The notes beneath the pieces were generated by a model that made no database searches, was not told the DNA's origin, and saw only the letters and a list, made by a program, of their open reading frames with translations. From CAVQBP01 sp964448105 (GTDB lineage Bacteria; Bacteroidota; Ignavibacteria; Ignavibacteriales; Ignavibacteriaceae), in contig CAYUVK010000045.1 of the NCBI GenBank assembly GCA_964448105.1, positions 1-37,601 on the forward strand: a DNA stretch of 37,601 bases, written 5' to 3'. Every line of letters begins with the position of its first letter. The stretch's first letter is position 1. The position numbers and the translations under genes were made by a program. Of the stretch, positions 24,748 through 33,748 are shown one piece after another.

Positions 24748-25408
24748 TTAATAGATTTCTTTAAGAAAAAGACGTGAAGTACTAAGAGTCTTATTCACCA
24801 GCATTTCAAGAAAAATTCCTGGTTCTATGCAAACTGTTTTTAAACTGCTTAACTGAGCCATGATATTTGAAGAACCTATTCCTGCACCTATTAGTACTAT
24901 GTCTACATTAGTATCTATATCTTTTAAATTAATTTTTTCTAATAAAGATTTAACAGGGGAAATTTCATAAAATGAAACTTCCGATTGATATTTTGATAAC
25001 AACTCTTTTTCTAATTTAGAAAACTTATCTTTATAGTTTGATGTAATAATTAATATTCTGCGGTTTTTGAATAATTCAACCGAATCTTTGCCGGACAACA
25101 TCCGAATCAATAAAGGATAATAGGTTAGCTTTTGAATATTTTACACCCAGATTTCTTGCCTTTCCCGGGTACATTAAATAGGAAGATGAAACTAACTGTG
25201 CATTATGTACGGAATTAATTAAACTAAAAACTTTAGGATCATTCCCGCTTTCGGTTACAATTATTTCAAAGTCAAAATTAAAATTTTGATAGGATAATCC
25301 TTCCAGACATTTTGATAGATCTTTTATATCACCATAAAAAGGTATAATAACGGACAATACCGGTGTTTGAATTTTAGAATTGTTCTTTTTGTTATCGGTT
25401 AAATTCAT
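24748..25408 (-). pseudogene. Chimeric remnant: 5' end of a GT2 gene joined to the 3' end of a GT-D-like glycosyltransferase gene
   Basis: 25408 to about 25100 encodes 103 residues (SVIIPFYGDIKDLSKCLEGL ... PGKARNLGVKYSKANLLSFIDSD) that match the first residues of the 22752-23729 enzyme almost position for position. At the DxD motif the match stops and the frame ends within a few codons (VVRQRFG, stop). Overlapping it in another frame, 25110-24748 encodes about 120 residues ending DIVLIGAGIGSSNIMAQLSSLKTVCIEPGIFLEML, typical of the C-terminus of GT-D-fold (DUF1792-like) glycosyltransferases whose N-terminal catalytic part is missing. A deletion joining two adjacent glycosyltransferase genes out of frame, at about 25090-25105, explains both. 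Neither half should be an active enzyme. Confidence 0.75.
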
Positions 25409-25449
25409 TTAAAATTAATTAAACTGAAAAGTCCTTAAAGAATAGATTC

Positions 25450-26439
25450 CTATTTCAAGGTTTTCGATATTGGTTCTTCAATTGATTTATAACTCTTACC
25501 ATATAAAAAATCCTTTAGTTCAAGAATTCCTCCTACTAACGGAATAGACAAATTCCTGGCAAAGGAGAGTAAAGAAATAACTAGTGCCCCACTGGCCGGT
25601 ACACCATAAAAGTGAAACAAATATATTATAATTCCTTCCCGGACACCTAATCCGGAATAAGAAATCGGAAGTATGTTGGAAATTATTACAATTGATCTTA
25701 TCCATCCTAATACTAAAATGCTTAATGAAACATTTATTGACAAAGCTAATAAATAAAATGATATTACATTCAAAAAATGATATAAAAACATTATTGCCAA
25801 TATTTCAAAGTGGTCTTTTAATGTTAGGTTTTGAAACTCATGCATAGCTGTAAATAGGCTTCCAACTTTTCTTTTAAAAGCCTGGGGCGACGGAATTTTG
25901 TTAAATATTTTTTCAATTTTTCTCAAGGCTTTGGCATTCAAAAGGAAGACATAACTGGCAAATAATAGTAAAAGTGCAATAAACCACACGGGTAATAAAT
26001 ATGAGTAGCTAGATTCAATTAAAGCCGGGATTGAAAAAAGTAATCCTATAAGAGTAACAATAAATAATTCAAGGTACCTATTAAAAACCACCACTACTGC
26101 GGCGGATGACTTTGAACCATGCTTTTTAAATTTATACCATTTAACCGCTCCTCCTAACAAAGTCCCGGGAAGAAATAGAGAATAAAAACTTGCCGTTAAA
26201 TAGATCTTTAATATTTCTCTGAATGATATCGACATTTTTTGTATCGATGTTAAATATTTTGTTTGGAAGGATGATAGGAGTGTAGCCGGAATAGTCAGTA
26301 CAAGGGCTAAAATAAATAAGAATAAATTTCCAGATGAAAGATTTTTTAAAATATCACTGAAAGGGATTTTTATAAATATATAAGTAAGTATAATAGAGGT
26401 AAGAAGGAGCTTTATTACTAATACAACTCTTTTATTCAT
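25450..26439 (-). CDS. YbhN/AglD-type multi-spanning membrane protein (lysylphosphatidylglycerol synthase TM-like)
   Basis: 329 residues with about eight predicted membrane helices (for example VVLVIKLLLTSIILTYIFI, LFLFILALVLTIPATLL, YLLPVWFIALLLLFASYVFLL). Family marks are SFYSLFLPGTLLGGAVKWYKFKK and the conserved LPISYSGLGVREGIIIYLFHFYG near residue 260. Members of this family (flippase-like domain, UPF0104) are found in glycan and lipid loci and are thought to move or modify lipid-linked molecules; some are fused to a lysyl-transferase domain, which is absent here. It probably acts on lipid-linked intermediates made by the neighbouring glycosyltransferases (inference). Confidence 0.87.
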   Translation of the reverse strand: MNKRVVLVIKLLLTSIILTYIFIKIPFSDILKNLSSGNLFLFILALVLTIPATLLSSFQTKYLTSIQKMSISFREILKIYLTASFYSLFLPGTLLGGAVKWYKFKKHGSKSSAAVVVVFNRYLELFIVTLIGLLFSIPALIESSYSYLLPVWFIALLLLFASYVFLLNAKALRKIEKIFNKIPSPQAFKRKVGSLFTAMHEFQNLTLKDHFEILAIMFLYHFLNVISFYLLALSINVSLSILVLGWIRSIVIISNILPISYSGLGVREGIIIYLFHFYGVPASGALVISLLSFARNLSIPLVGGILELKDFLYGKSYKSIEEPISKTLK

Positions 26440-26524
26440 ATGATAATCTTTTTCAATAAACCAATTGATATGTGAAACCAGCTGATTTAAATTTTTCTCC
26501 AGACTGCAAGATAAAGAAAATCGT

Positions 26525-27520
26525 TCATAATCTTAAAGAGTAAATCCCATCAAGCTCTTTATTAGTAAGCTGCGGAGCACTCAGCGCTTTTAGATTCTCT
26601 TTCAAATGATTCATGTTATTAAAGCCGGGTATAGCAGATGAAACACCTTTTTGAAGAAGGACAAATTGTAAAGCGCTTTGAGCCATTGTTCTATTTTCAT
26701 TTGCTGTAAACTTCAATTTATCAGCTTTCTTTTTTCTCTCTTCAAAAACTTTTCGATCATAAGCCCATCTTTCCGCTTTCGTCTCTGAATTGTGAGCCGA
26801 CAGTAATCCTTTTGCGAGTGGAAGGCGTGCAACAACACCAATATTTTTTTCAAAAGCTAATGGTAATAATTCCGGTATTGGTTCTTGATCTATCATGCTT
26901 AATTCTATTTGTATTACTGAAACTCCGGTTAATTTCAAGCTAAGAAAAGCATGCTCAAGTGAATCGCATGAAATGCCGTAGAACCTAATTTTACCTTGAG
27001 ATTTGAGTGATTCAAAAGCTTCACAAAAATCACCGGATTCTAAAATTTGATTTGTGGGATGATGCAGCAGCACTAAATCAAGATAATCAGTTTGCAGTCT
27101 TCTTAAGCTTCCTTCAACAGTATTATTAAAAAAATCCGCAGAAAAGTCGTGGCGTCTTTGTGATTTGTAAATTTTTGGTAAAATAAATTTTAAGGGGTCT
27201 AATGTTTTTCTTATAGGATTAAAAAAAGGTTTTACTTTTTTAGCAAACTTTCCAATTGCAGTAGATGTTGTTCCTACCTTTGAAGAAATAATTATTTTAT
27301 TCCTGTTGTGTTTTAATGCTTTCCCAATCAATAGCTCACTTTCTCCGTTACTATAGTTTGGAGCAGTATCAAAAAAGTTAATCCCGGATTCAAAAGCTTC
27401 GCTTAACGTTTTTAGAGATTCTTCATTATTTCGATGGTGCAGACTTTGACCAATACCAGAGCATCCCATCCCAATAACAGAAACTTTTAAATTAGTTTTT
27501 CCAAGAATTCTATATTCCAT
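26525..27520 (-). CDS. Aldo-keto reductase, paralogue 1
   Basis: 331 residues from ATG 27520; a TTG at 27526 would add two residues, but MEYRILG matches the starts of the two paralogues. It folds as an (alpha/beta)8 barrel using NADPH. The catalytic tetrad is complete: Asp51 (NFFDTAPNYS), Tyr56, Lys81 (ISSKVG) and His153 (LLHHP). Conserved neighbours are RLQTDYLDLVLLHHP, GISCDSLEHA and SAIPGFNNMNHLKENL. An insert of about 45 residues (GTTSTAIGKF ... KIYKSQRRHDF) between Lys81 and the next helix is shared by all three tandem copies. It likely reduces a sugar or steroid-like carbonyl; substrate unknown. It starts 2 bases after the stop of paralogue 2, so translation is coupled. Confidence 0.88.
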   Translation of the reverse strand: MEYRILGKTNLKVSVIGMGCSGIGQSLHHRNNEESLKTLSEAFESGINFFDTAPNYSNGESELLIGKALKHNRNKIIISSKVGTTSTAIGKFAKKVKPFFNPIRKTLDPLKFILPKIYKSQRRHDFSADFFNNTVEGSLRRLQTDYLDLVLLHHPTNQILESGDFCEAFESLKSQGKIRFYGISCDSLEHAFLSLKLTGVSVIQIELSMIDQEPIPELLPLAFEKNIGVVARLPLAKGLLSAHNSETKAERWAYDRKVFEERKKKADKLKFTANENRTMAQSALQFVLLQKGVSSAIPGFNNMNHLKENLKALSAPQLTNKELDGIYSLRL

Positions 27521-27522
27521 GA

Positions 27523-28524
27523 TCAAATTGAAGCTTGTATTGCATTTATTTTTAAAAATTCAGAATCGGATAACGGCGGTGCATTTAATGTTCCGAGGTT
27601 TTCCATTAATTGTTTTGAATTTACCGAACGAGGAATTGCAGTGGAAACTTCCTCATAACTAAGAGCATATTGAATAGCAGCTTGTGCCAGAGTTCTTTTA
27701 TTATTTACGAGTACTTTAAACTTTTTCGCTTTTTCTTTTTTGATTTCAAATTCCTTGTAATCTTTTGCATAAGTTTCAGCCATAATATCATTAAATTCTG
27801 CAGTTAAATGCCCCTGGGCTCTTGGATTCCTGGCTATTACACCTATTCTTTTTTCTTTTGCTATCGATAGAATATCTTCAACACATTTATTATCTAAAAG
27901 ATTTACAGTTATTTGAACGGAAGAAATTTCCGGGTAATTAAAACAAATAAGTGCATCTTCATTTTCAGCACAGGATATGCCATAGTATCTAATTTTTCCC
28001 TGCTGCTTAAGCATTTCTAAAGTCTCAATAAACTCTCCCTTTTCCAGAATTTCTTTAGACGGTTTATGCAGTTGAAAAAGATCTATATAATCTGTTTGAA
28101 GACGCTTTAAACTATTTTCTACAGCTGCCACTAAATAGCTTTTTGAGAAATCTTTTCGTTTTTGATTAGCACGCATTAAATGGAAAGGGATTTTCAGAGG
28201 CTGCATATATTTGCGGAATGGTTTTAACAAAGGTCTTAATTTTAATGCTGCAACCGCCCGGTGCGAATATAAAGTCCCTGCTTTAGTTCCAATAATAATT
28301 TTATCCCTTTTATTTTTAAATGCTTTTCCAATTAATTTTTCGCTTTCACCTAAAGAATAATGATCGGAAGTATCGAAAAAATTAACTCCTTTATCATAGG
28401 CTTCATTTAAAACCTTTAGTGCTTCACTATTATTTTTATAATAAAGTCCGCCTCCAATTGACTGGCAGCCGAAACCAATTTCTGATACTTTTAAATCAGT
28501 TTTGCCGAGTATTCTATATTTCAT
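27523..28524 (-). CDS. Aldo-keto reductase, paralogue 2
   Basis: 333 residues. Complete tetrad: Asp51 (NFFDTSDHYS), Tyr56, Lys81 (IGTKAG) and His153 (FQLHKPS). It shares the long insert after Lys81 (TLYSHRAVAALKLRPLLKPF ...) and the C-terminal NADPH-phosphate region (ALSYEEVSTAIPRSVNSKQL) with the neighbours. Closer in sequence to paralogue 3 (FGCQSIGGGLYYK, LQLxKPS region) than to paralogue 1. No Shine-Dalgarno. It is preceded by a 172-base spacer containing an ACCTT...AAGGT hairpin, so a new transcript could start here. Confidence 0.88.
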   Translation of the reverse strand: MKYRILGKTDLKVSEIGFGCQSIGGGLYYKNNSEALKVLNEAYDKGVNFFDTSDHYSLGESEKLIGKAFKNKRDKIIIGTKAGTLYSHRAVAALKLRPLLKPFRKYMQPLKIPFHLMRANQKRKDFSKSYLVAAVENSLKRLQTDYIDLFQLHKPSKEILEKGEFIETLEMLKQQGKIRYYGISCAENEDALICFNYPEISSVQITVNLLDNKCVEDILSIAKEKRIGVIARNPRAQGHLTAEFNDIMAETYAKDYKEFEIKKEKAKKFKVLVNNKRTLAQAAIQYALSYEEVSTAIPRSVNSKQLMENLGTLNAPPLSDSEFLKINAIQASI

Positions 28525-28637
28525 TTAAAGTTATGTTAAATCAATTTTATTAAAAATATCGGAGTTTGCATTTCCCTTTCAGAAGAACTTAAAGAAACTT
28601 AAACCTGAACTTCATCCCCCTAAAAAACCTTAGGCAT

Positions 28638-28659
28638 ACCTTGCAAAGTTTTCAAAGGT
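28638..28659. repeat. Small inverted repeat between aldo-keto reductase genes 2 and 3
   Basis: ACCTT-GC...AAAGTTTTCA-AAGGT: 5-bp outer arms with partial inner pairing, plus a poly-T run (AATTTTTTT) on the plus side and AAGGTTTTTTAG on the minus side. It could terminate the transcript of paralogue 3, or be one of the AACCTT-type intergenic repeats also seen at 16738-16786. Confidence 0.3.
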
Positions 28660-28696
28660 CAATTTTTTTCAATTAACTATTGATTCATAAAATAGG

Positions 28697-29689
28697 TTAA
28701 GTCAATGAATAGATTTGCTTAATTTCATTTTCGGTAAGTGGAGGTGCCGATAATGAATTAATATTTTCATCTATTTCTTCCTGATTAACAGCACGGGGAA
28801 GTACAACTGAAATTCCATCGAGCTGCAAAACAAATTGAATTGCAGCCTGGGCAATTGTGCGGTTCTCTTTTACTAGAAATTGAAACTTGCCGGCCTTATA
28901 TTTTCTTTTTTCAAATTCCTCCCTGGAGAAAGCTGAACTATCTCCCATAATATCATCTCTATTTTTAGTAAAGAGTCCTATTGCCCGTGGATGCCTGGCA
29001 ATGAGTCCGAGATTTCTTTCTTTTACAAAAGGAATCAATTTCTTAATTGCTTCTTGATCGATTAAACTTATTGCAACTTGTAGCGAAGAAATATTATTGA
29101 ACTTTAAGCACAATATGGCGTCATCAACAGTAAGGCATGTAATTCCATAATATCTAATTTTCCCCTGGGACTTTAATTTTTCTAAGGTCTCTATAAATTC
29201 TCCACGTTCAATAACATCTGCCGAAGGTTTATATAATTGAAATAAATCCAAATAATCTGTTCGGAGTCTAACTAGACTTTTTTCCACTGCCCTTGTTAGA
29301 TATTCACCGGAATAGTTAAAACGTAATTGGGATGCTCTGAAATAGTGAAGAGAACTTTTCAACGGATGTAATAAACTACTGAAAGGCCTGGCCAAAGATC
29401 TTAATCTCAAAATAAAAAATCCTGCTGGCGTATACATAAGTCCTGCTTTGCTTGTAATAATAACCTTATCTCTTCGATCTTTAAATGCCTTACCGAGAAG
29501 TATTTCACTTTGTCCTAAACTATGATGATCGGATACATCAAAGAAATTAATACCATAATCAAAAGCTTTATACAGCACTTTGATTGATTCGTTATAGTCT
29601 TTATAATATAAGCCTCCGCCTAATGATTGGCATCCTAAACCGAGTTCTGTAACCTTTAAATCCGTATTCCCGAAATTTTTATACTTCAT
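28697..29689 (-). CDS. Aldo-keto reductase, paralogue 3, with catalytic Tyr and His exchanged
   Basis: 330 residues from ATG 29689. This start is preferred over an upstream one at 29722 because AAAGGAG (29699-29705) is correctly spaced and MKYKNFGNTDLKV lines up with the paralogues. The fold is intact (LGLGCQSLGGGLYYK, RLRTDYLDLF, AIQFVLQLDGISVVLPRAVN). Of the tetrad, Asp51 and Lys81 (TSKAG) remain, but position 56 is His (NFFDVSDHHSLG instead of DHYS) and position 153 is Tyr (FQLYKPS instead of QLHKP). The two catalytic residues are thus swapped. Loss of the acid Tyr would normally abolish carbonyl reduction, so this copy is either a pseudoenzyme or altered in chemistry. It overlaps the upstream phosphodiesterase-like gene by 11 bases. 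Confidence 0.88.
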   Translation of the reverse strand: MKYKNFGNTDLKVTELGLGCQSLGGGLYYKDYNESIKVLYKAFDYGINFFDVSDHHSLGQSEILLGKAFKDRRDKVIITSKAGLMYTPAGFFILRLRSLARPFSSLLHPLKSSLHYFRASQLRFNYSGEYLTRAVEKSLVRLRTDYLDLFQLYKPSADVIERGEFIETLEKLKSQGKIRYYGITCLTVDDAILCLKFNNISSLQVAISLIDQEAIKKLIPFVKERNLGLIARHPRAIGLFTKNRDDIMGDSSAFSREEFEKRKYKAGKFQFLVKENRTIAQAAIQFVLQLDGISVVLPRAVNQEEIDENINSLSAPPLTENEIKQIYSLT

Positions 29690-31265
29690 AAGGCTTCTCT
29701 CCTTTAAATTCCGATTTGACATTTTGGTTAAAAAGATCCGTAATTACTTTACCTTCCATATCATCCGGGACATTTTGGTTTAATAAATAAAGCCAGGTTG
29801 GAGTCATGTCAATTATTCTTGTATTAATTATTTCTTTATTTTTTGCAATATCAGGTCCTGTAGCCAAAAGCACCCCATCGGTTCTATGGCTTCCGCTTGT
29901 CGGCCAGTTCATATTCTCTCTCCATCTTTCTACAAAGATTGAATCTTTATTCTTATCATTTTCACTTGGCATATATGCATTATCTTCAAACTCTATAAGT
30001 AAATCGGGTGCAAATTCCACATAAGGTCCGTCATATAATTCTTCACGTTTATATATTTTACTAACTACAGGCTTACCATTTGAAGGATTAGTAAGGGCTG
30101 AAAACTTTTTTATAATTTCTTCTCTTACACTATCATATTGTTCCTGTTCGACAATCCCGTTGGGATCTCTTCCTCTAAGGTTAATGAAAATATCTCCTTC
30201 TTTTCCCCTGGAAAAAGCATAAGTTTTACTCCAATCTATATCTGATCCGGCAAGATAAGTTTGAATCCAGCTTTTTAGCCAATGCACATTTTTATTCGCA
30301 AAGAAATACCATGATTTAGGAATAGAACCTTGAACATTTTTTCTGAAGCCGGCAACTTTTGAGCGAATAAAAGATTCCTTAAATGATTTTTGTTTACCAT
30401 TTGAATTAGAAACATTATTTGTTTTTTTATAAGTTAGAAATCCTTCTTTTTGCAGCCAAGTATTAATTTGAATTCCCGAAGTTAGGGGACCGGCTCCGCA
30501 TTCCGAAAAAATAAATATATAAGTATTTGGACCTGCAGCTTTAATTAAACGATCAATTGCAGTATCCAAAGATTTATACGCAGTTTTAATTACATCTTTA
30601 TACACATTATTTTGCAGCTGCATATCCTTCCAGAAATAGTGCTGTGTAATAGCCGAAGCACTGTAAAATGTTATAAAAAAATCCCAATTTTTATTTTCAA
30701 TTAAATAGGTTAAAACATCGGTTTGTTTTTTTACATCTTCTTCAACTAATGTTAAATAATCTTCTTTCTTCCTTCCGCCGGGGAAAATATCTTTTAACCT
30801 ATACCTGCCAAATTCTTTAACAATTTCATCATAAAGACTATTGGGATCTGCAATAGAACGGTGTGCACCGGGAGCATCTTCACCCGAAATCATAAAACCT
30901 TTAATTTTTTGGGGAGGGTATGTGAAAGGGATATTTACAACTCCTGAGTTTAAACCGTTTTCACTTAAAATATTCCAAATAGGTTTTGATTTTATTTGTG
31001 AACCATTCACTTCTTTAAATTTTCCGTCGTTTCCCCTTTGCCAAAAATCGAATAAACCATGACGTCCTGAATTTTTTCCCGTTAAAATATTACCCCACAT
31101 TTGCGGTGTTATCATAGGGATTGAAGATTCAAGTTTCCCGGTAGTCCCTTCTTCGAACAATTTTTTAAATGCCGGGAGCTCTCCGTCTTCCATCCATGGA
31201 ATGATTAAATCAAAAGTTGCTTCGGCAAGAGCAATAACAAGAAGTTTTTTTTTATTTGATTGCAT
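29679..31265 (-). CDS. Alkaline-phosphatase-superfamily protein, probable pseudoenzyme
   Basis: 528 residues. It aligns with predicted AP-superfamily phosphodiesterases: LVIALAEATFDLIIPWMEDG, ESSIPMITPQMWGNILTGKNSGRHGLFDF, SKPIWNILSENG, SASAITQHYFW, FIFSECGAGPL and SGSHRTDGVLLATGPDI. The loop with the nucleophile Thr (Thr53) is kept, but metal ligands are not: the first Asp (family LDGATFDL) is Ala14, TDRxxH reads SAITQH (Asp to Ala), and SDHG reads SECG (Asp to Glu, His to Cys). With so many ligands changed, catalysis by the usual two-metal mechanism is doubtful. A paralogue, 20208-21761, sits at the other end of the locus with a partly different set of changes. It overlaps the upstream GT4 gene by 14 bases. 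Confidence 0.82.
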   Translation of the reverse strand: MQSNKKKLLVIALAEATFDLIIPWMEDGELPAFKKLFEEGTTGKLESSIPMITPQMWGNILTGKNSGRHGLFDFWQRGNDGKFKEVNGSQIKSKPIWNILSENGLNSGVVNIPFTYPPQKIKGFMISGEDAPGAHRSIADPNSLYDEIVKEFGRYRLKDIFPGGRKKEDYLTLVEEDVKKQTDVLTYLIENKNWDFFITFYSASAITQHYFWKDMQLQNNVYKDVIKTAYKSLDTAIDRLIKAAGPNTYIFIFSECGAGPLTSGIQINTWLQKEGFLTYKKTNNVSNSNGKQKSFKESFIRSKVAGFRKNVQGSIPKSWYFFANKNVHWLKSWIQTYLAGSDIDWSKTYAFSRGKEGDIFINLRGRDPNGIVEQEQYDSVREEIIKKFSALTNPSNGKPVVSKIYKREELYDGPYVEFAPDLLIEFEDNAYMPSENDKNKDSIFVERWRENMNWPTSGSHRTDGVLLATGPDIAKNKEIINTRIIDMTPTWLYLLNQNVPDDMEGKVITDLFNQNVKSEFKGEKPYEV

Positions 31266-32364
31266 AAGTATTATTCTCTGTTATTAATAAATCATTATAA
31301 ATATTAATATGTTTTTCTACCGCTTTATTTAGTTCGTAATTTTCTTTAACATAAATCTGTCCTTCTTCACCTTTAACTTTCCAGGCATCGTTTTTTAATA
31401 AGCTACTCAATCCTTCAATAAAATTATTATTCTTAACAAAGTATCCAAAGCGTTCGGTGACATTCTCAGGATTGAGTGAACTTAATATTGCGCATTTGTG
31501 TGCAAGAGCTTCTAAAAATGAATTAGGCAAACCTTCTCTTGTAGCTGTATTTACTAAAATCCAGCTTTTATCTAAAATTTCATCTATCCCATTGCTTTCA
31601 AATTGATTAATAAACCCGGTAATAGTTAAGTTTTTTAAATAAGAATATTTTTTCCTCAAATAATTATCGTAGTTATTATTCCGTCCCTTTCCTATGGCAA
31701 TAAATTGAACCTCAGGAAATGATTTTACTAATTGAAAAAACAGTTCCGGTTTTTTTCTTTTATCCCATCTAGCTAAAAAACATACAGTGGGTAATCTAGC
31801 TTTTACAATATTCTCTGCCGGAATATTAATGGGAGTTGGTAAAAAATCGACTGCACCATTTAACGAATATTTTTTTGAAGTTCTGCTCTTAAGAAAAATT
31901 GCTGCACTGAACACCCTATTAGCTTTTCGAACCGATTTTCCAACAAGAAAATTATTTTCAAATAAATAATTAGAAAAAACCTGTAATTTATTATAAGACG
32001 GGCGAATAAATTCTCTAGTCCAATCGTTAGTAAGTTTGGGATCTCTGGACGTAATAATATGAAACTTATGAGGCATTTCTTTCATAGCAAGATATGTTAA
32101 AAATGAAGGTTCTTCAGAATGATAAACATCGGCATTGCATGTATTAAATAATTTCTTTGCATAAAAAGGATTTGATTTCTTAAAACCAAGTACTTTTATT
32201 CCGTCCAATATTTCAATTTCTTTTTGTCCATTCCTTCTTGGAACAACAGCGAAGACCTCAATTCCATGTTTTACAAGTTCTCTTCCAATTATCCTGGTTG
32301 CACGTCCGAAACCACCATATTTACCCCATTCAAATATTTCTGTACAGATCAGGCAAATCTTCAT
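31252..32364 (-). CDS. Family 4 glycosyltransferase (GT-B fold)
   Basis: 370 residues. N-terminal lobe: MKICLICTEIFEWGKYGGFGRATRIIGRELVKHG, with the Gly-rich loop for the acceptor side, and HSEEPSF. C-terminal lobe: VCFLARWDKRKKPELFF (start of the donor-binding domain, with Lys), FIAIGKGR, and NTATREGLPNSFLEALAHKCAILSS, the GT4 E-x7-E motif (Glu in REGLPNSFLEALA). It transfers a sugar from a nucleotide donor with retention of configuration. It shares the glycan operon and overlaps the AP-superfamily gene by 14 bases. No signal peptide; cytosolic face of the membrane. Confidence 0.9.
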   Translation of the reverse strand: MKICLICTEIFEWGKYGGFGRATRIIGRELVKHGIEVFAVVPRRNGQKEIEILDGIKVLGFKKSNPFYAKKLFNTCNADVYHSEEPSFLTYLAMKEMPHKFHIITSRDPKLTNDWTREFIRPSYNKLQVFSNYLFENNFLVGKSVRKANRVFSAAIFLKSRTSKKYSLNGAVDFLPTPINIPAENIVKARLPTVCFLARWDKRKKPELFFQLVKSFPEVQFIAIGKGRNNNYDNYLRKKYSYLKNLTITGFINQFESNGIDEILDKSWILVNTATREGLPNSFLEALAHKCAILSSLNPENVTERFGYFVKNNNFIEGLSSLLKNDAWKVKGEEGQIYVKENYELNKAVEKHINIYNDLLITENNTYAIK

Positions 32365-32575
32365 ATAGATTATTTATAAAATGAAATTTAGTTTTTAGTA
32401 AAAGAGATTTTATTTTTTCTTATGATTTTCTATTTAAAGATAGGGTAGTCTAATCCAAATTTTGTGATTTTTATACCGGTTAAAATTTTTTGGTATATTA
32501 AAGATCAATAACCTCGCATAAATTTTTCTTTAATAAATAATTAACACCAATTGCGAATCTTATTTATATAAATCT

Positions 32576-33748
32576 TCAATTCTGCTTTACATAATATCCG
32601 AAAAAACTAAAAAGCTTTGAAGTCGAAATAACTCTTGAATAAAGGTCTAAATGTTTTTGGGAAGTAAATCCCCAGCTAAATTTCTCTTCTACTCTTTTCC
32701 TTGCAGCAAGCTGGAGGTCTTTCGTTAATTTAGTATTACTTATTAATTTATGCAGCGAATCTTTAATTGCTTTTGAATTTTTAGATTCGATTAATATTGC
32801 TGCATCTCCAACAACTTCCGCACAACCATTATCATTTGTAGTAATAATTGCCATACCGGAAAGCATTGCTTCAAGAAGAACCACCGGAAAATTTTCCGAT
32901 TCCGATGTAAATACAAATATTTCTGATTCTTCATAAAGTCTTTTCAACTGATCGGAGAGATTGTCTAAATATCCTAAAAAATTAATTTTTAGATTATTTT
33001 CCCGCGACATATTTTTAAGAGTTTCTAAATAAGGACCTTCTCCTACTATATTTATGGTATAATCATGCTCTATTTCTTTAACAGCCTCTAAAAAATACTG
33101 GACTCCTTTTCGTTTAAACATCCTTGTAACTATAAGAATTTGTCTTTTCTTCATTACATTGGAAGAGAATTTATCCAATTCAATTCCATTAGGTATAATA
33201 GCTGTTTTCAACGTAGGATTAATTTTTTTTACCAATACTTCTAAATTTTTACTCGGCAAAATTATTTTTTCTGCATTTGAAGTGATCAATCTCCAAAGAG
33301 GTAAAAGAAATTTATGAAGTAATTTAAATCTATCGGGATTATACCCGGGTACATCGGAACCATGTGCGGTTATAATATATGGAATCCCTTGCAACATTTT
33401 CAGTGCAAAAGCCAAAATTCCATCTGGAAAAATAAAATGTGTATGATTTATTTGATATTTATTTTTTTTACATAATTTTAAAATTTTAGGGACTGCTAAA
33501 AAAATGTATAGAATCATTTCCGGGTAAGTACATACATTCCTGTTTAACCTAATACATTTTACTCTATGAATATTAAGATTACCTATTTTTTCAAAAGCAG
33601 GAAGGTTTTTGAATCCCATTGTTACTAAATCAATTTCACAATCTTTCTTGCTTAACTCATGTGTTAAACCGTGAACAACTTTAGCACCGCCGCCGCCAAT
33701 CGGGGGATACTCGTAACAGAGCATTAATATCTTAATATCTGACTCCAT
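32576..33748 (-). CDS. Family 4 glycosyltransferase (GT-B fold)
   Basis: 390 residues. Marks: MLCYEYPPIGGGGAKVVHGLTHELSKKDCEIDLVTMG; THFIFPDGILAFALK; YIITAHGSDVPGYN; PNGIELDKF; ILIVTRMFKRKGVQYFLEAVKEI; INIVGEGPYLETLK; and the E-x7-E motif SESENFPVVLLEAMLSGMAIITTNDNGCAEVV. A complete retaining GT4 enzyme of the PimA/WcaL-like type. First gene of the minus-strand glycan locus, separated from the next by 211 bases. Its start faces the NmrA-like gene across a 370-base divergent spacer that should contain both promoters. Confidence 0.92.
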   Translation of the reverse strand: MESDIKILMLCYEYPPIGGGGAKVVHGLTHELSKKDCEIDLVTMGFKNLPAFEKIGNLNIHRVKCIRLNRNVCTYPEMILYIFLAVPKILKLCKKNKYQINHTHFIFPDGILAFALKMLQGIPYIITAHGSDVPGYNPDRFKLLHKFLLPLWRLITSNAEKIILPSKNLEVLVKKINPTLKTAIIPNGIELDKFSSNVMKKRQILIVTRMFKRKGVQYFLEAVKEIEHDYTINIVGEGPYLETLKNMSRENNLKINFLGYLDNLSDQLKRLYEESEIFVFTSESENFPVVLLEAMLSGMAIITTNDNGCAEVVGDAAILIESKNSKAIKDSLHKLISNTKLTKDLQLAARKRVEEKFSWGFTSQKHLDLYSRVISTSKLFSFFGYYVKQN

